Source: Baylisascaris procyonis
Taxonomy: Eukaryota > Nematoda > Chromadorea > Rhabditida > Ascarididae
Length of the DNA: 64,000 nucleotides
Reading direction: 5' to 3'
Assembly (NCBI GenBank): GCA_037389465.1
Contig: JAZARR010000076.1
Location: forward strand, 48,246 to 112,245
Shown here: positions 47,801-62,173 of the stretch, piece by piece
How the letters are laid out: every line of letters begins with the position of its first letter
Position numbering within the stretch: position 1 is the stretch's first letter
Notes under the pieces: generated by a model
What the model saw: only the letters and a program-made list of their open reading frames with translations
Told to the model about the DNA's origin: nothing
Databases searched by the model: none
Program-made: the position numbers and the translations under genes

Positions 47801-50800
47801 AACCTCAGTTCGCGCATTGGTGAAATCAACCAGGTACCTTGCAAAGCACTTCAGTAGCAATTTAAAACGTCAAACGCATTCATGAGCACAATTTCTACAC
47901 CGTGATTAAAACAATGAGAGTTCAATGTAGAATCAGGCTGGAGGGGGACAAAAAATTCTAATAAAATTTTCTTGAATCTTGTGTTGGGAATTTTCCGTTC
48001 AACAATAACCGCAAAACGTTGATATATGTGAGAACACAGTACAAGAACATGGAAAAACATGGAAAAAACGAACATGGAAAAAAACCAAAATTCAAACCAT
48101 AATAGGAGTGAAAACACAAAAAAGAAATCAATGACCAAAAACCACAATAAAGGACAAAAGTTTTTTTACGAAAAGAAAAACAATTTTCAAAGGGCACCTC
48201 GGGTAAAATCAATTTTTTTCGAAACGATTGGAAACGTTATCGGTATACTGCCACTCAGTGCACGCAAGAAAAAGAAAGCAAAAACGCAAACGAAATTCAA
48301 GTGAAAGCTAACACATGAAACATCTAAAAGCTTTCAAAAGTTCTAATTTTGACTGAGTGAAACAAAAAGTCGCAAATGTGTTGAGTAATTCAAGTTCATT
48401 TGTAGCTTACTTATGGGATCGTTCTAATTAGTGCCGCAGTTTTCTCGGCGATTACATGCAAGCGATTTCTGGAAAAAGTTCACACAGATAAACTTTTTAC
48501 TATGCAGAGCTAAGGAAGTTCTATATCAGGAAGGGAATTGTCGATGGTAATGAAGAACAATGAAAAGCATCAAATTCTCAATTGTCAGGTATCTAAAATC
48601 ACTATAGTTGCAAGATGCATTATAGTTCCAGAATCCATGCAATTTTAGGCTTCTTGAGATGCCTTGAAATCAATCAAATTATCCACTTTTGCAAGAGAAT
48701 TTAAATGGAACTATGCTTAAATCGGGTTCACTGTATTATCAGATGGAAGGAAGAACAGCTAAAAGGGACAGAACTTTCTGACTCGGCATAACAGAGAAAT
48801 GAATTTTCCATTCTTTGTAAATTAGTTTTAGAAATTTTTCCTCTCATCAAGGAAATACAGAAGGCTCATTTCAGTTATTAAAAGTATACGTTCGTTAATT
48901 ACAACTTGCTTCTAGGATAGATCTTGTTCCTCCTCTACTCAGAAGGCCCAAAATTTTCCTGCCGTCTATTCTCTGACTATCACGATCAACCATTATCATC
49001 CACCGTAGAATATTTCCTATGGCGAAATAATCAACACTAATTTAGCTCCACTTTCGTATATCCTCATACATTTTAACATAAGCGTTATCAGTAGGAACAA
49101 TGCCATATTTTTATTCAATGTGAAGAATCGGAGCAGGAGAGTCACTTTCTAAAGGCTCGTATTAAACTCACAAGCTTGCACGTTTAAACAAACAAGCACA
49201 AGTTAAGGCAACGATAATGTAAAAATATCAACTTCATGCTCTTCATGGTTATCCGATAGAAAAACGAATGGAGAAGCGCATCATCGACGCTAGCGAGTAA
49301 GTGTGAGCTCTTTCTGAGTGGTCAGTTGAATCAACGTTTAAAGCAACGCCTATTAATAATTTTCCTCAGTGAGCAATCTGACCGTTTATATGAATGATGA
49401 CCAGCATCCCATAATCGGTAGAAAAACCTTACATATGCAGTACTGTAAAGTGTTTCTAACTCTTAAAGGAAGACATCAGTGCAATACACTCTAACCAACA
49501 GATTACACATATCAAATCTCATTCTTTTAGTGTTCCTAATTGGCAAATTGTAACTGCGATAACCAAATGTGCATCGCTCCTATACGCTCATAAAACTTTT
49601 TTGAAAGAGATTTGAAAAACATACGTGAAAATATCAAATTGCAGCGCTTCAAATGCGCTGCGTGAGGTTTTCCCTGCCTACGTACAAAGCGATCGAAATT
49701 TATCGCTAAGTAAAAGTGGGACAGAAATTTAAACGTTCTTATAAGCGCTGTTTAGCTTAATTGGGTCATTAATTTGTCATTTTCACTCCAGATCGGGTAT
49801 GCTTTACGGAAACTTCCATTGCATTTACTATTTCCTTATATTTGTAAGTCAAATAAAAATTCAATAATTGTTGAAAACATAACGCTAAAGTTCTTGCTAG
49901 CTCAAAGCAATTATTATTCCTGTTTAGCTCATAATTGCAGAAAGCCCGCAACCGGCGTAAATTCAGCGTTCCTTCCAATGTGACGGATCCGTTACAATGG
50001 TAGAATAAGACTTCCCTAGCGCTACATATCTTTATGAGAATATATGACGGGTCATCCGAAAATAAATCCACTCAGAGAGCGATGAAAGTTTCATGTTATC
50101 ACGAGATCGGATTGAAACTTCTTTTTGTTAACAATTCAACTGAAATCTCAACATAGGATAAACATTCTTACCTAAAATATATTTTTTTCAGGTGACATTT
50201 CCAAGTAATCTTTTAGGTGTTTTCAGGAGCCAAAAAAGTACAATATATGTTTGTATGTTCTTACCTAACATTTCTGCGAATGCCGATGATTGAGCAGTTT
50301 GATCAAGTGAACTATATGCATGCAGTGTTTTAACAGTCTTCTTCTCTCTCTCTCTCACCCTCCCAACATAATCGTATCGTAGGTCAATCTTTATCGAACA
50401 TTGAACAATCACTTCTATTTTTCAGATCGAAATAAGAAAAGCCCTGAATACGAGATCGCTTTTTGATGCGCATTTTGCGACACGTATCATTTTTTCTCAC
50501 ATAATCGCATTCGCAAAACACAGTAGGCAAAATGGTTGGCAAATCATTGTTAAAAGGTAATGAGACGAAAAAAAGAGAGAGAAAGAGAAAAGAAATCTTT
50601 GAAATAGATACGATACGATGGAAAACAATGCGATGAAACGAAGAAAGGACATCATGCACTCAAAGTACGGTGTGGAAAATATTTAACGAATGAAAATAAG
50701 TTGCACTTGCCGGCAACGTTTTTGCAGTGTTCTCGCTCGCTTCTTGACTACCTATAGATGTTCCCCTAAGTGAACAGAACTTAGAAAGAATTGGTGATGA

Positions 50801-53800
50801 GACAACGCGAAGCAGAAATTGTCACAAGGTAGTTTTTATAATACGATGGGAAGAGAAGTCAATAAAGAAATCGAATCTTCTACAGCAGGAAAGAGGTGGG
50901 AACGAGGAGGAGGAATAAAGCTGTAGAAAGGTACTCGATGCAGCATCTGATCATCAGGCGAAAATGTGGCTGCTCTGTCTTCGTTTCTCCTCTTTCGTCG
51001 GCATTCAGGTCAGTTTTCGACGATTCTCGTTCATTCATTTCTAGTGCCCAAAGTCAGCAAAATGCGTTAGCGCTTGTTTAAAGAAAAATTATAACTTATG
51101 TTCAAAATAGGTTTAAAGCGATACCTCGCACGTAGGACCGCAAATAAAATACAAGCAACCAATGAGATCAATGAGCTCAAGACATTCGATAGACAAAGAT
51201 CCGCAGACAGCGACTTATGATTAAAGTATATTTGGACAGTTGCATTTGTGGCATGAAAGTGGAAACGAGTTGCATAAGCTGCACGAAGCGATTATGCCCA
51301 ATGCAGAACGAGCGGAGAGAAAAAAACTTAAATTTTGATGAAAAGCAAAGAAAAATTCAATAAACAGAGATAAAAAATCCGTTCCTTTTGAGTCGACACT
51401 AGTGACAGTAATGAGGGAGTAACATTATTCAAGACAACTTTCGAGCGTTTTTTTAGAGCAGTGCGGCATGCGAATAGAAAATTTCACAGCGACAATGATT
51501 CTGAGTGCTGCTTCAAACTTTGTAAGGACTAGTCTTCTTCATCTATATTATGTTCGTGTGTATGTGTCCGTGTGTGTGTCTGTGTGGGAGTACGCATGCA
51601 CTCATGCGTTATTGCCATAGTTTTTAGCAGCAAATCCAATTTTACATGATCTTTCAAGCCTTTCAGATAGAACCGAAAGATGGAGTACTGTTAAGTATGC
51701 TTCGACAGTCTCATTATCAGCATTTGCATGCAAGAATTTTCGTCATTTCGGTTGTCGTTACTAGCAGTTCACTAAATATTCCATACAGTCACTACCATTT
51801 GTGCAACAACCACAGTCACTGATAGACTGCCTAAATTGCCTGCCCTTTCTCTCCCTCTCTCCCCCCTCAATGATAAACAACTGTCCGCATTTTTTCATGT
51901 GTTAACCTTCATTCGCCGGAGAGTTATTCAGGTCTGAAATACGCGTAGCCTTCTATAAAGATATCATAAACATGCTTTCGCTACAAATGGATATTCACCT
52001 ATGATACGCAGCCCTGTATACTGTCTAGCAAACTGATACATTCGTTGATTGATATCCGCAGTAAATTGGCCTATATTAGGCTAAAAAAGGGGATTTATTC
52101 AATAACTCACTTCATTCACTAGTTGAACAACTCATGAAGTAATAACACGGAATTTGTGAAAAGGCAACAAAACTGACGAAAAATCAGCGTAAAATTTGCA
52201 TAAAATTGATTAAAAGATTTACAGGAACAACACTAAAAATAGGATCAGTAAAGCTTTCATAACATAAACAAGTGCTGAGAGAAAAGTGCGTTCATCGAAT
52301 GTATGCTAATATGGGCGCTTTAGATCTTTTAAAGCAAAATAACTTCACTCCTCTATAGATCGGTTTCTGCTATATGTTGGCATCGCAAAATCTATTCTTG
52401 TATTTTTAATAGCATCCAAACGTTTCCGACTCAATAAATATTATGGTACATTGCAACCACTTCTTTTTAAAATTTTTACCTTATATCGTTATTAGATACT
52501 CACATTCGCAAATAAACATAGAAAATGATTACAAATGCGACAAAATATAGGTCGAATTTTAGAAGTAACGAAATGATGTAGATTTCCGCTAGTAATCTCT
52601 TTGAAACTATTTGAATTTCGACGTGAACCAAATGACTGTGAACGAATTTCCCTCGAGCTGAGGGCGCCTCAAAAATCGGAAGCCTGTAAACTTGCATCCA
52701 TCCACTGCAAATATTGAACGAAGATGCTACCAAAGACCAAGTGCTACACTACTATTGACTTAGTAAGGTGTGCAAATTCATTTTCGCCAACAACGAGCAT
52801 AACATAAGCTGCATTGCTTGAGAGGGTTGAATCGCTTACGAACAATGAGTCCTCCACACAATGAGTCAGCCGGACAGGGAAAAATGTGTATGCTTGTTCG
52901 AAGAACCTAATTTCTGGTGAAGCTTTACATATAAAGAATGAAAACAGCTCAAAAATTATGGATTAAAAGGGGGGGGGGGATATATTACGTGCTGCAGCAA
53001 TCCTCAGCGCAGTGCACGATCCGCTCAGCAGATAAGACATAAACGACAGGTGAAAAAATAACAAAAAAAAAATCAGAAAGGTTGGTCAACTGTGAACGAT
53101 GGCGATGGATACGTTTCACGAGCAGCAAGCAACAGCGTTTCAAAGAGAAACATAACGACAGGACGAATGAGAAGGGTAAAAAAAGAACTGCGATCGGTGC
53201 ACTCGCGACAACGACCAAAAATGGCTGATCTCATACCCTATTATAATCCAGAACACGTGAGACGTTTCTCGAATACAAACAATTGCGGGACACCCGAATG
53301 CGAAGCATGAATACTCACTCGTTTTTTTTAGCAGAAAGAGAAAATCTGCTACAGCTTTTTTAAATGGTCTATGTTCGGATCATTTACCCTTTCCCAGAAA
53401 CCAAAGCAAAAAACTAGCGCGATCCGTTGCTTTAAAACGCTTAATACGGTAACTATCTAGTCATATCAGATTTTTAGAATTTGTTTTGCAGAAACTTAAA
53501 TTCCCTCTTAAGCGTCCAATATAAAGATATTGCAGAATTGTTGCCATATGAGCGGAATAACGGACGCTTAACCCAAAACAGCAGAAGAACGAAAATTTAA
53601 ACGAAAATGCCTCCTTTGTTCCAATAACAGTATAAAAATTTTGAAGGCTAGAACGTGATTTCAGGTCACGAATGTAAATAAGAGCAAACCGTCGGAATAG
53701 CTCGTCTAAAAAAGGAGTAACTCAAGGCTATTATGAAAATCTCTCCAGATTTTCTACCGCAAAACCATATTCCTGCAAACAAAAGCCGTCATAAAAAGAT

Positions 53801-55200
53801 GAATTTAAACATGCTAATAATGCAAATAATAAAAACAGATTTTCGAAAGCATTTGTTTTGGCCGAGTGAAATTGATGCCTGCGTTCCTACAGTGAATTGA
53901 ACTTAATTCAGTGTTCGCTTGTTGCGACAAGGCCCATTGCGTTTTTGGTTACCTTGTGGTACTCATTACTTTGAAGCGTAGAGGAAGATTTTCTGATGCG
54001 AAAATACGATCGACAAAAAGAGAAGTTCTGCTATGAAATGTTTGAGTTTCTCACAGAAGCGAACTGTCAACTGAATAAATTCACATGAACGTGCCAAGTT
54101 AGAAGAGTCTAGAGTGTTGATGCTCGAAATTAGCTATGTGGCATACTACTGAGGAGTTTTTAAATTTATAAGGATAAAATTGAATGATGAATTTTGTAGA
54201 AATCATCATCAAATGATTTCAATAGCACAATTATCAACAAAAAAAAAACATCTAACAACAGGACAAACGGAGCCTTTCCTATGCATTTACACTTAAAATG
54301 TGCAAGAGCACGGAGAATAAAAAGAAGTAATAACATTTCAGTGAAAAAATCTTGCTCATAATTTTACACATATTAGCGTCAGATGCAAAAGAAAATGTTA
54401 CTGATTGATTACACAGCAAAAAAAATTTTTGGAAGAAGAAAAAACGGTGTTCCTATCAGATCGTTTAAGCATAATCACCTGTCAAAATGCAATCAATAGC
54501 GCGAAGAAAAAAATTTACCCTTTAGTTTATAAACAACTCGAATTTTTCATATGAGGGTTTTCAACATATGAGTCGATCATTTGAGGAGAAAAAAAAGCGT
54601 CTACGCTTTCTGTTGGTCTACGCCGGCAAAATTCATCACTGAATTAATTAGCGTTCATAAAATCACGTTAATAAGAAGTATGAAATAGTTTCGAGATATT
54701 GGATCTTACATTACGTTCACTAAAATGAGCATATAATGGTGAAAAAAAATGCCTGACAAGTAAAAGTACTTCAGAAATTCTTGATTAAAAAATGTTTGAC
54801 AATTGAAGACATTTCGGAAATTCAATCTTGAGGTAGTTCATCGGAGTCTATTCATGATATTAGAATAATCTTCATCCGAACAAAAATATTGAATAATTTC
54901 AAGGTGGTTCCAAAACAAAAACCTTTAAAGACCACGCACTGAGCAAAATTAAGTAAAGTGGATAGATTAAGCTATCAGGGCAATTTTGGACCCATTCAAC
55001 ATAATGCATTCGAGCAGTGTGTAAAATCTCACTACTCCGACGCTTCCGTCAATTCATTTCAATTATTGAAGTTCGGCTATGTGCGGATAGATTTCGAGAT
55101 TCATTCGCCGCTGAATTAATTTTGGGTCAACCGTCATCAACCTAATCGACCAATCAGCAAAAGGAAAATAAGATGGTCGAAGCTTTTGATGGAAAATACG
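44866..55200. other. AT-rich sequence upstream of known lin-29 exons; no confident gene
   Basis: It should contain the 5' exons of lin-29 on the minus strand. I searched the first 8 kb or so for the missing CxxC half-finger followed by a donor and found no acceptable match. Features seen are simple A/T runs, a CT run at about 50340-50359, a GT run near 51555-51587 and a poly-G run at 52971-52979. Other open frames are short and lack compatible splice sites. Confidence 0.5.
50265..50311 (-). CDS. Candidate upstream exon on the lin-29 strand
   Basis: A frame reading SLDQTAQSSAFAEML ends at a strong donor (TTAG|GTAAGA) and follows a weak acceptor (GCATATAG). Its composition suits a transcription-factor activation region. 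Its phase (2 to 1) does not join directly to the exon at 44865, so at least one more exon would be needed. Confidence 0.2.
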
Positions 55201-55262
55201 ATCCAAAATTTTGATGAGGATACCTTGCATAGAGATTTTGCAAGCTAGACAGAAATGAATAG

Positions 55263-55559
55263 AAAAACGCGGAACTCTTCGCCGAGAAAACGCTAACAAA
55301 GATTGGCGGTCAAAACCAAGTAAAAACGTTTAGAATCAACTGTGTTGGGAAAAACGCGACCGCGCTTAAACACACCACCATTTCCCAAGCAACCAATCAG
55401 CAATCAGAATCGGTTTATGGGCGTGGCATAATGAGAACTACAGAGGCGGTCTTCACTACGAGAACCAGCTCGTCGTATAGAGCGCCCACCCGCAGCGCCT
55501 GCAACATTACGCCGGATTTGAACGCACCTGCTAACGGGACGTTGTTAATTCTCGCTTAG
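55263..55559 (+). CDS. 99-codon stop-free frame in a GC-richer island
   Basis: The frame runs from after a TAG at 55260 to a TAG at 55557, with its first ATG at 55431 (MRTTEAVFTTRTSSSYRAP, then NITPDLNAPANG). Surroundings are strongly AT-rich, whereas this island is not. Two CCAATCAG-type motifs lie near 55393-55406. It could be a terminal exon (acceptor TTTAG at about 55332), a promoter island, or noncoding; the minus strand also has an open 30-codon frame here. No family is recognised. Confidence 0.3.
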   Translation, partial: KNAELFAEKTLTKIGGQNQVKTFRINCVGKNATALKHTTISQATNQQSESVYGRGIMRTTEAVFTTRTSSSYRAPTRSACNITPDLNAPANGTLLILA

Positions 55560-55607
55560 TGAAATTCCAAAGCGACGTTAGAATGGAAATGTTGCTGGGA
55601 TTGTAAC

Positions 55608-55709
55608 ATGATCGCAGGAAATAAACGGATGCCAACTGTGTGGAATTCTTTTCAACAAAAAGTTACGCTAACCACGATGGAAAATTATGTCACATGTTGT
55701 GTGATAGAG
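55608..55709 (+). CDS. Weak candidate first exon after the GC island
   Basis: ATG at 55608 opens 34 codons (MIAGNKRMPTVWNSFQQK at the start) that end GAG directly before GTGAGA, a good donor at phase 0. No downstream exon was identified, so this rests on one donor and position only. Confidence 0.15.
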
Positions 55710-57224
55710 GTGAGAGAATTGCAGCCAGCCGACTTAATTCATTGTACAATCGCTTCAACAGCTTGCAAGAAACGTAAATTAGGTTACTAAATAAGAAAGC
55801 AGGATGCCCTGTTGAACAGTGAAACCAAGCAGAAATGAAAGAACGCCATCTCGAAATGATAAGTGAGATTTAAGAAAAAATATTTCGATGAGGTAAACGC
55901 AACGGATGAAACATTTCTGACTGACTCGAAGATCTAAAAGTACCAGCTGGTACCTTTTGATTGCCGCCTAAATACTAGAGATGCACAAATGCGCCGCTAC
56001 AACTGCCGAAAAATAGTTTTCAAAAATTATGTCAATGTCGCAAATATTCTTTAATGTGTATAAGCGCAATGAAGCTTTCTTCTAGAACATAACTAGATAT
56101 GGAACAACTATTTATGGAGAAATTATCAACTAACTAAATCAAATAGTTCTCATCTGTTCATTACAGAAGGGAAAAAATAGTAATTATTGACAAGCAATCG
56201 GGGCATGATTAACATTGTTCGCATAATGTCACACAACAGTTTCACATGATTCTCTTCCATTGAAAAACGCTCCCTTAGCATTAAATTTTAGTTGTAATAT
56301 CACAATCATCGATTTAAAGAAATCATTCGTTGATGGGATGTAACACATTTTTATTGACAATGATATATATCAATGATTTTCTTCATTGGCTATTATTGCA
56401 TCAATTATGATAAATGCACACATTTGCAATTTATTGCAGTGACTGCTCCATGGAAGAACGTGGAATTTGAAAAAAAAAAAATTGGACTTCTGAATGTGCT
56501 ATTGCATAATATTAATCGATACTTTCATCAGTATTCACTGCGTGCTATATTTCCTCAATATTCATTAGTATTTTTTGAAGATAAAAGCGGTTAATCACAA
56601 TAAATTTTTCGAAACTTAACATTTTTGACCGATGCAATGAAGACTAAATACATCAGCAAATAAGGCTAAGTGATTTCTACGTGTCCCGATAACCGACATT
56701 TAAGAATTAGATTAAATCAAAGACACCTGCAAATATTCATTGACGTTCGTCATCGAATAGCTTTAAAAATTTTCAGAAAAGATTTATTTAGCTTCTTTCA
56801 TATCATTTATTTCCTTCAGAAGAAATGAATATTAAATTAAGACTTTCGTCGAAGGAGATTAACTCTGTTTTCCGAACATAAATTATGAGTCATCGTCATT
56901 AAACAGTTATTCATAGATGATGACTCAGTTATTCATCCGAAGAGAAAATTATTCAATAAAAGAAAAACAATGATTAGTAATTTGTGAAAAAAAAAACTAA
57001 TGAAATGAACGCAAAAACTAACTGTATTGTTGATAGCGTTTAAATAATGACCATTATAAGAAAGAGGTGATAACTAGTTTCGATCAAGACAAAATAGAAT
57101 ACAATCGAGCAACAACATTAACACTATCATCTTCCACCTTTCGCATTTTGATTCGGCAACAATATTTCAACAAATACAAAGCGGATGCATGAAAAACAAT
57201 TTGACAGCAGAAAGTATCGAAATC

Positions 57225-57304
57225 AATTCTCATGCAATAAGTGTGACAGCAACATAACGGGAAAATTCTCATGCAATAAGTGTGACAGCAACATAACGGG
57301 AAAA
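57225..57304. repeat. 39-bp direct tandem duplication
   Basis: Two adjacent, identical 39-bp units beginning AATTCTCATGCAATAAG, with the second starting at 57264. Confidence 0.95.
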
Positions 57305-59805
57305 TATTTTCATCTATTTTGTTAGTCAAAAAATTTTTTGAAAATCTATCAAAACGATAAGTTGAAGAACTTTCCGTTAAATGATCGAACTATACAAAAA
57401 GAACATCACCTATACATTTTACCGTTTCTTAAACAAAACACAAAAGCTTATGTTCCACTTGAAAGCAAAAAAAGATGAGTTCGCTGAAGAACACGATGCG
57501 TGCAAATAAAAAACGTGGGATTATGAACTGGAATTGTCTTAAGTTTTTCAACAAATATGCACTCCTTTCGAATTATCGGAAGAAGGACATCCTCAGAATC
57601 CAACCTTGCAACCGTTGTTCTCAGTTTTCCTCATTCAAATATATGGCTTAATCAACCAGAAGAATGAAAATGTGATCAAGCGTTCAATAAGTCGATAGAC
57701 GTTCATCCAATCAATGAGCAAATATTTCGTTTGTTATCTATCAAATCATTCTGCTGCAAATTTACGAAGTATACTGTTATTCGAAGTATTTTTATTCAAA
57801 TTACAGATAATCCATTTTATATAAATTAAAATAAGAGTAATTACGCATTGTGTATTTGAAACTAAGATATAATGCACAAAGTACAAATATAATATTTACT
57901 TATAAAAGGATTATTGAATAAGATTCATATTGGGTCGCTTGTATGGTTAGGGCAAGTAAAATGGTTAATGAAAGATGAAACAACTAGCACAATAAAAAAA
58001 TAAACAAACATCTACCCTAATATCGCCCTTTAGATATGTGAACCACAAGAAAATGAACAATGAAATCATCACTATTATAAAAAAATAAAAAAAAAACATT
58101 TAAAAATGTTCAAATTAGAATTAATTAAGCTAGAAAAAACTGAAAATCTATGGATAGATCAGATACCTTCTTCTGATATAACGCTCTCTCTCTCTCAAAA
58201 AAAGAAACAAATTGCACTAATTATCGCAAATTTAATGAATTTATGCATTGAGGCTCGTTAACTGTTACTTAGGCACAAAGAATATGAGGAGAACATTTTA
58301 AAATCGCCTTAAAATGAATCATGCATTGCTCCTTCCATACTGATCGACTATCCTATCACCCAGTAACAGGCAGACAGGCTTGAGATTAATCGTTTTCATA
58401 TCTGAGATTAAAGATCGTCTCATGCAACAAAAAGAAAACTTATGAACTTTTGTGCGAGAGCAAATGAATTCCGTTTAAAAAAAACATTTACGAAGTGAAA
58501 ACCCCAAAGTAAGAGGTTGCTGAAAGATACTAAAGGTGTTCTGCAGGTGACTGCTGAAAAATGGCGAAAATAGGATTGCCGGAACAACAGTAGAATTGAC
58601 AAACGTTGCATTCGTAGATTTTGACGATCGATTAGCGAGTGTATCGGAGAGCTAGATCAGTAGTACTGTAATGTCCACTGTATCAGTAATACTGTAATGT
58701 CTACAATCAAAATACAGTTGCGTTGCATATTGTTGAACACTTAACATTCAACAGAATAGCCTGAATAGCACGATAGTTAGATTGCTAGAGTTGACAAATT
58801 CTTCAAGTGCGGTGATTGTATTTGCATCACCGCACTCCATATTCACAGTGTTGTGGCACAAAGAAACAGGATCACTCATCAAGAAGAATCGTTTTGCAAT
58901 TGGGGGAACTTTTAGAGAAACATTGAATTTCAGCTGTTCAAACTGATTAGAACTTGTCAACTTTCTTCTTATAGCCAATTTATGGTTATCACGTTTTTTT
59001 TAAAATACCACGACTATCAAATACTGCTCGAGCATAATGAAGAAAATATTTAATGAACTATAAAATCCAACATGAAACTAAGTAAGTCCGCAATTGCTTG
59101 ATAAGACTGGGCAAGACTGTGTATATTTAGGCAGAGCAGTTCAATTACAGAAAAGCGAAAACACATCCTGGATTACCACTGAGGGAGCACATATACCAAT
59201 AAAGCCGAACGCAAAGTTCTTTCAATTCTTTAAAAAGTGAGGCTTTCGATATTTGCACGCTCGAAAATTCCGCTCATGAAGACCATTTCCACGATTTCTG
59301 ACGTTTTCGCACAAAATGGCAGCCTTTTCCCATGGTTTGATCCCAAAGTGATGAATTTTGAGCAGCATATTGGATGTTTAAAAAGCTTTTTTATAAAAGG
59401 AGGAGGGAGTGAAGAGGACCGGCAGTCAAGCTTAGACGCTTCAATTGCGAGATGCTATAAAACAATGGATTTAAGGGGAGAAAAGTCAACTTCTTAAATA
59501 AATGTTCAAAAGTTGGAAATATGTGAGCAGCTCCGCAATGTTTTTCTGTGAAGGAAAAAAAGCACAAAAAATAACACATTATAAAAACTCGTACTAAGAT
59601 TATCATCTATCAAGTGCTTGCTTACGCTTCCATAATAAATCTCGGGTATGATCGTCAACAGGATCGCTTCAATATGCTTCAATCATGATGCGCATGATTA
59701 TCGACAAGTACAACACCTATGCAAAGTTCTAATTTCTATTTCGCAGAATTTTTTCACGTTTTCTTCAATGAACTGATCCGACTGGGGGTATATTTCCCGT
59801 GGGAA

Positions 59806-59832
59806 CATACGGGAACTTAAAGTTCCCGTATG
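59806..59832. repeat. 27-bp palindrome
   Basis: CATACGGGAACTT, a single central A, then its exact reverse complement. Arms of 13 bp are perfect. Confidence 0.9.
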
Positions 59833-62173
59833 GAATATGTAACGTTAGAAAAAGAAATGAGGATAAGATGTTTCGGGAAGCGTGATAATCGAATACGTAA
59901 TAAACATGTAAAAATGTGAGAAAAGCGCCGAATGCATTTAATGAGCAGCGATAGTTTTTTTCTTTTTTTGGTAGCGAATTTCATCCGCCAAAATTGCTTC
60001 ATCTCGAAAGCATTCAGACGAGTTCAGTAAAAGCGAACTTGTTGACTGCAATAAACTTTTAAAGGAAACGAAACTTGATGATATCAGATCAACTCAGCTT
60101 AGCAGAGCATCTCGTTAAAGCTGCGAATTTATTCGAACTCGTAAACGTTTTTTTTTCATTTTGTAGAAATAATTTTTATCAACGATCTTGGTTGCTTATA
60201 GCATTAAAGTCATCAATGACATTCCTTCATTTCATCTCCTCCACTTTCTAGTTAGAATGTTTTTGACGTAAAAATACGTAAATTAAAAATCTTTTATAAA
60301 GGAACATTTTTTTATTACTCTGCTTTATTAAAAGAATTACCACTGGAAGCATACAAAGGTTTCAGTGACAACTTTCCATAGATCATTTCCTTAAGTACAA
60401 AAAGACAAGTTAAGCGTTAAGGAGTCATCCTTCGTTGCGCATGGATATATCTGTAGTATAGAATAGAAGATTCGGCGCAATTATATACGGTTTAAAGAAG
60501 CGCGATATCGCTGAATGATAAAAATTTCACGATGACGCTAATTAAAACAAATTATTAGGATTACTCACAAGAACAAGCTCGAAATTGGTGAAGTAACGCA
60601 AACAAGACGCTATCAAGGCCGATGGGCGGCAACTTGAGCTCAGAGGAAGCGACAGACTGCCTCGGAGAATCATCCAATCGTCCATGTATTAGACAAATAA
60701 CCCTCACAGAAGAAGAAAAATCTTTTCTAATGATAGAAGAGACGAATTGAAATATTAGTATAAACTCAATTCAAAAGACTAGCAAGAAGCAACTTTTATA
60801 GCCACGGCCACCGAAACATTTCTGATGACCGATAAACTTAGGAAATTACTCATAGCAATGAAGGCAAAAGCAATGGAGTTTGCAAAAATCAAAAGCAACA
60901 GTATGCCTCCAAGTAACCTCATGCGGACTGCAGACAGGAATTTCAATCATTCACTTAAAGCTCAACTCATCTGAAGCTATGTAATGGAAAATATTAAGTA
61001 TTATGCCTCATCAAAGGGTTATCTTCTCAACGGAACAATAATTAAACTCTGCACACAACCGCGCTAAAGGATCATTTTTTAAACAAATAGAATCAAGCGT
61101 TTTCGGAGTGAATGCAAATAAGCGCTCACTTTCGGCTTCGACGTCGGAGCGATAACCACCAACGGTTGGTAATAAAAGTTTAGCTGAAGATGCAGCTGGA
61201 GCTAAGAAATCAATAGAATATCATTTCAAGCTGCCAATGCCACCGAAAACATACACCAGCGATGTATGTCGCTCGATTTAAGGTAGGGTTTCTTTTTAAT
61301 GGTCCTAAGGAAAAATTTGTTGTTTACTGCAAATGCACCGTCATCTACCTGAAAATATATTTCACTCAGCAATTAGGTAGATGCTCTAATATGGAAGCAA
61401 AAAACGAAGATGAAATCACCTACAAACGTGTTTCTTGTTTAAATGAGTTTGTTCAATACTGTGATGTATCGCTCTGAAGCCTGTTACGCCAAAGAGAAAT
61501 GATTTGCATATCGAAATGGAAAAAAAAAGAGTGAAACGGGAAAAAACTTTTGACTTGTGTTCGTAGAAGAACGCAGTGAACAATTTTCCATGTATTTAAG
61601 GAAGAACAGAGAAGTGATTCAATGTAGACAAGGGGGAAAAAGGCAATCAAGCGTGCAATAAATTGACGTTTACCGTTGCGCAGCATTGAAATGCAGATTT
61701 TGCGGTGTTAATGAGAGAACATTGCAGTGCTTCAATCTAATTTTATCCACATGGAAATATTACAAACAATATAGTCTAAAAACCTACTGGTATTTCTTTC
61801 TGAGACTATCAATTGCCATGTCATACTATACTCAAACTTGCCAGCAGACGAGAATCTTGGAAGAAAGTGAGCAATAACCGATATGAAAAGTAGTGTATGG
61901 ATTTGTGAACGGTTGTGAGGAATTAAGTTTATTTTACCGGCACAATTGGACGCAAAGCATCTATCGTGAGTGCGTACGATTTCAGGAGCATTGTAATAGA
62001 ACAAGCAAACAACAGATGCGTCTCATCGCATAAGCACAAATAAAAAGTCCGACCGATAGGGATTCCCCCAAGACGGCGTGCTCATGCTGTCATACTTTAA
62101 AATTCAATCGGTTGAATCGATACACCAATTATTGCAATCCATAGATGATAGACAGGCGACGGCCAAAAAATAC

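Noticed and set aside
51240..51330. Minus-strand CSLCNSF motif resembling a zinc-finger start
   Set aside because: No acceptable donor follows and a stop comes soon after.
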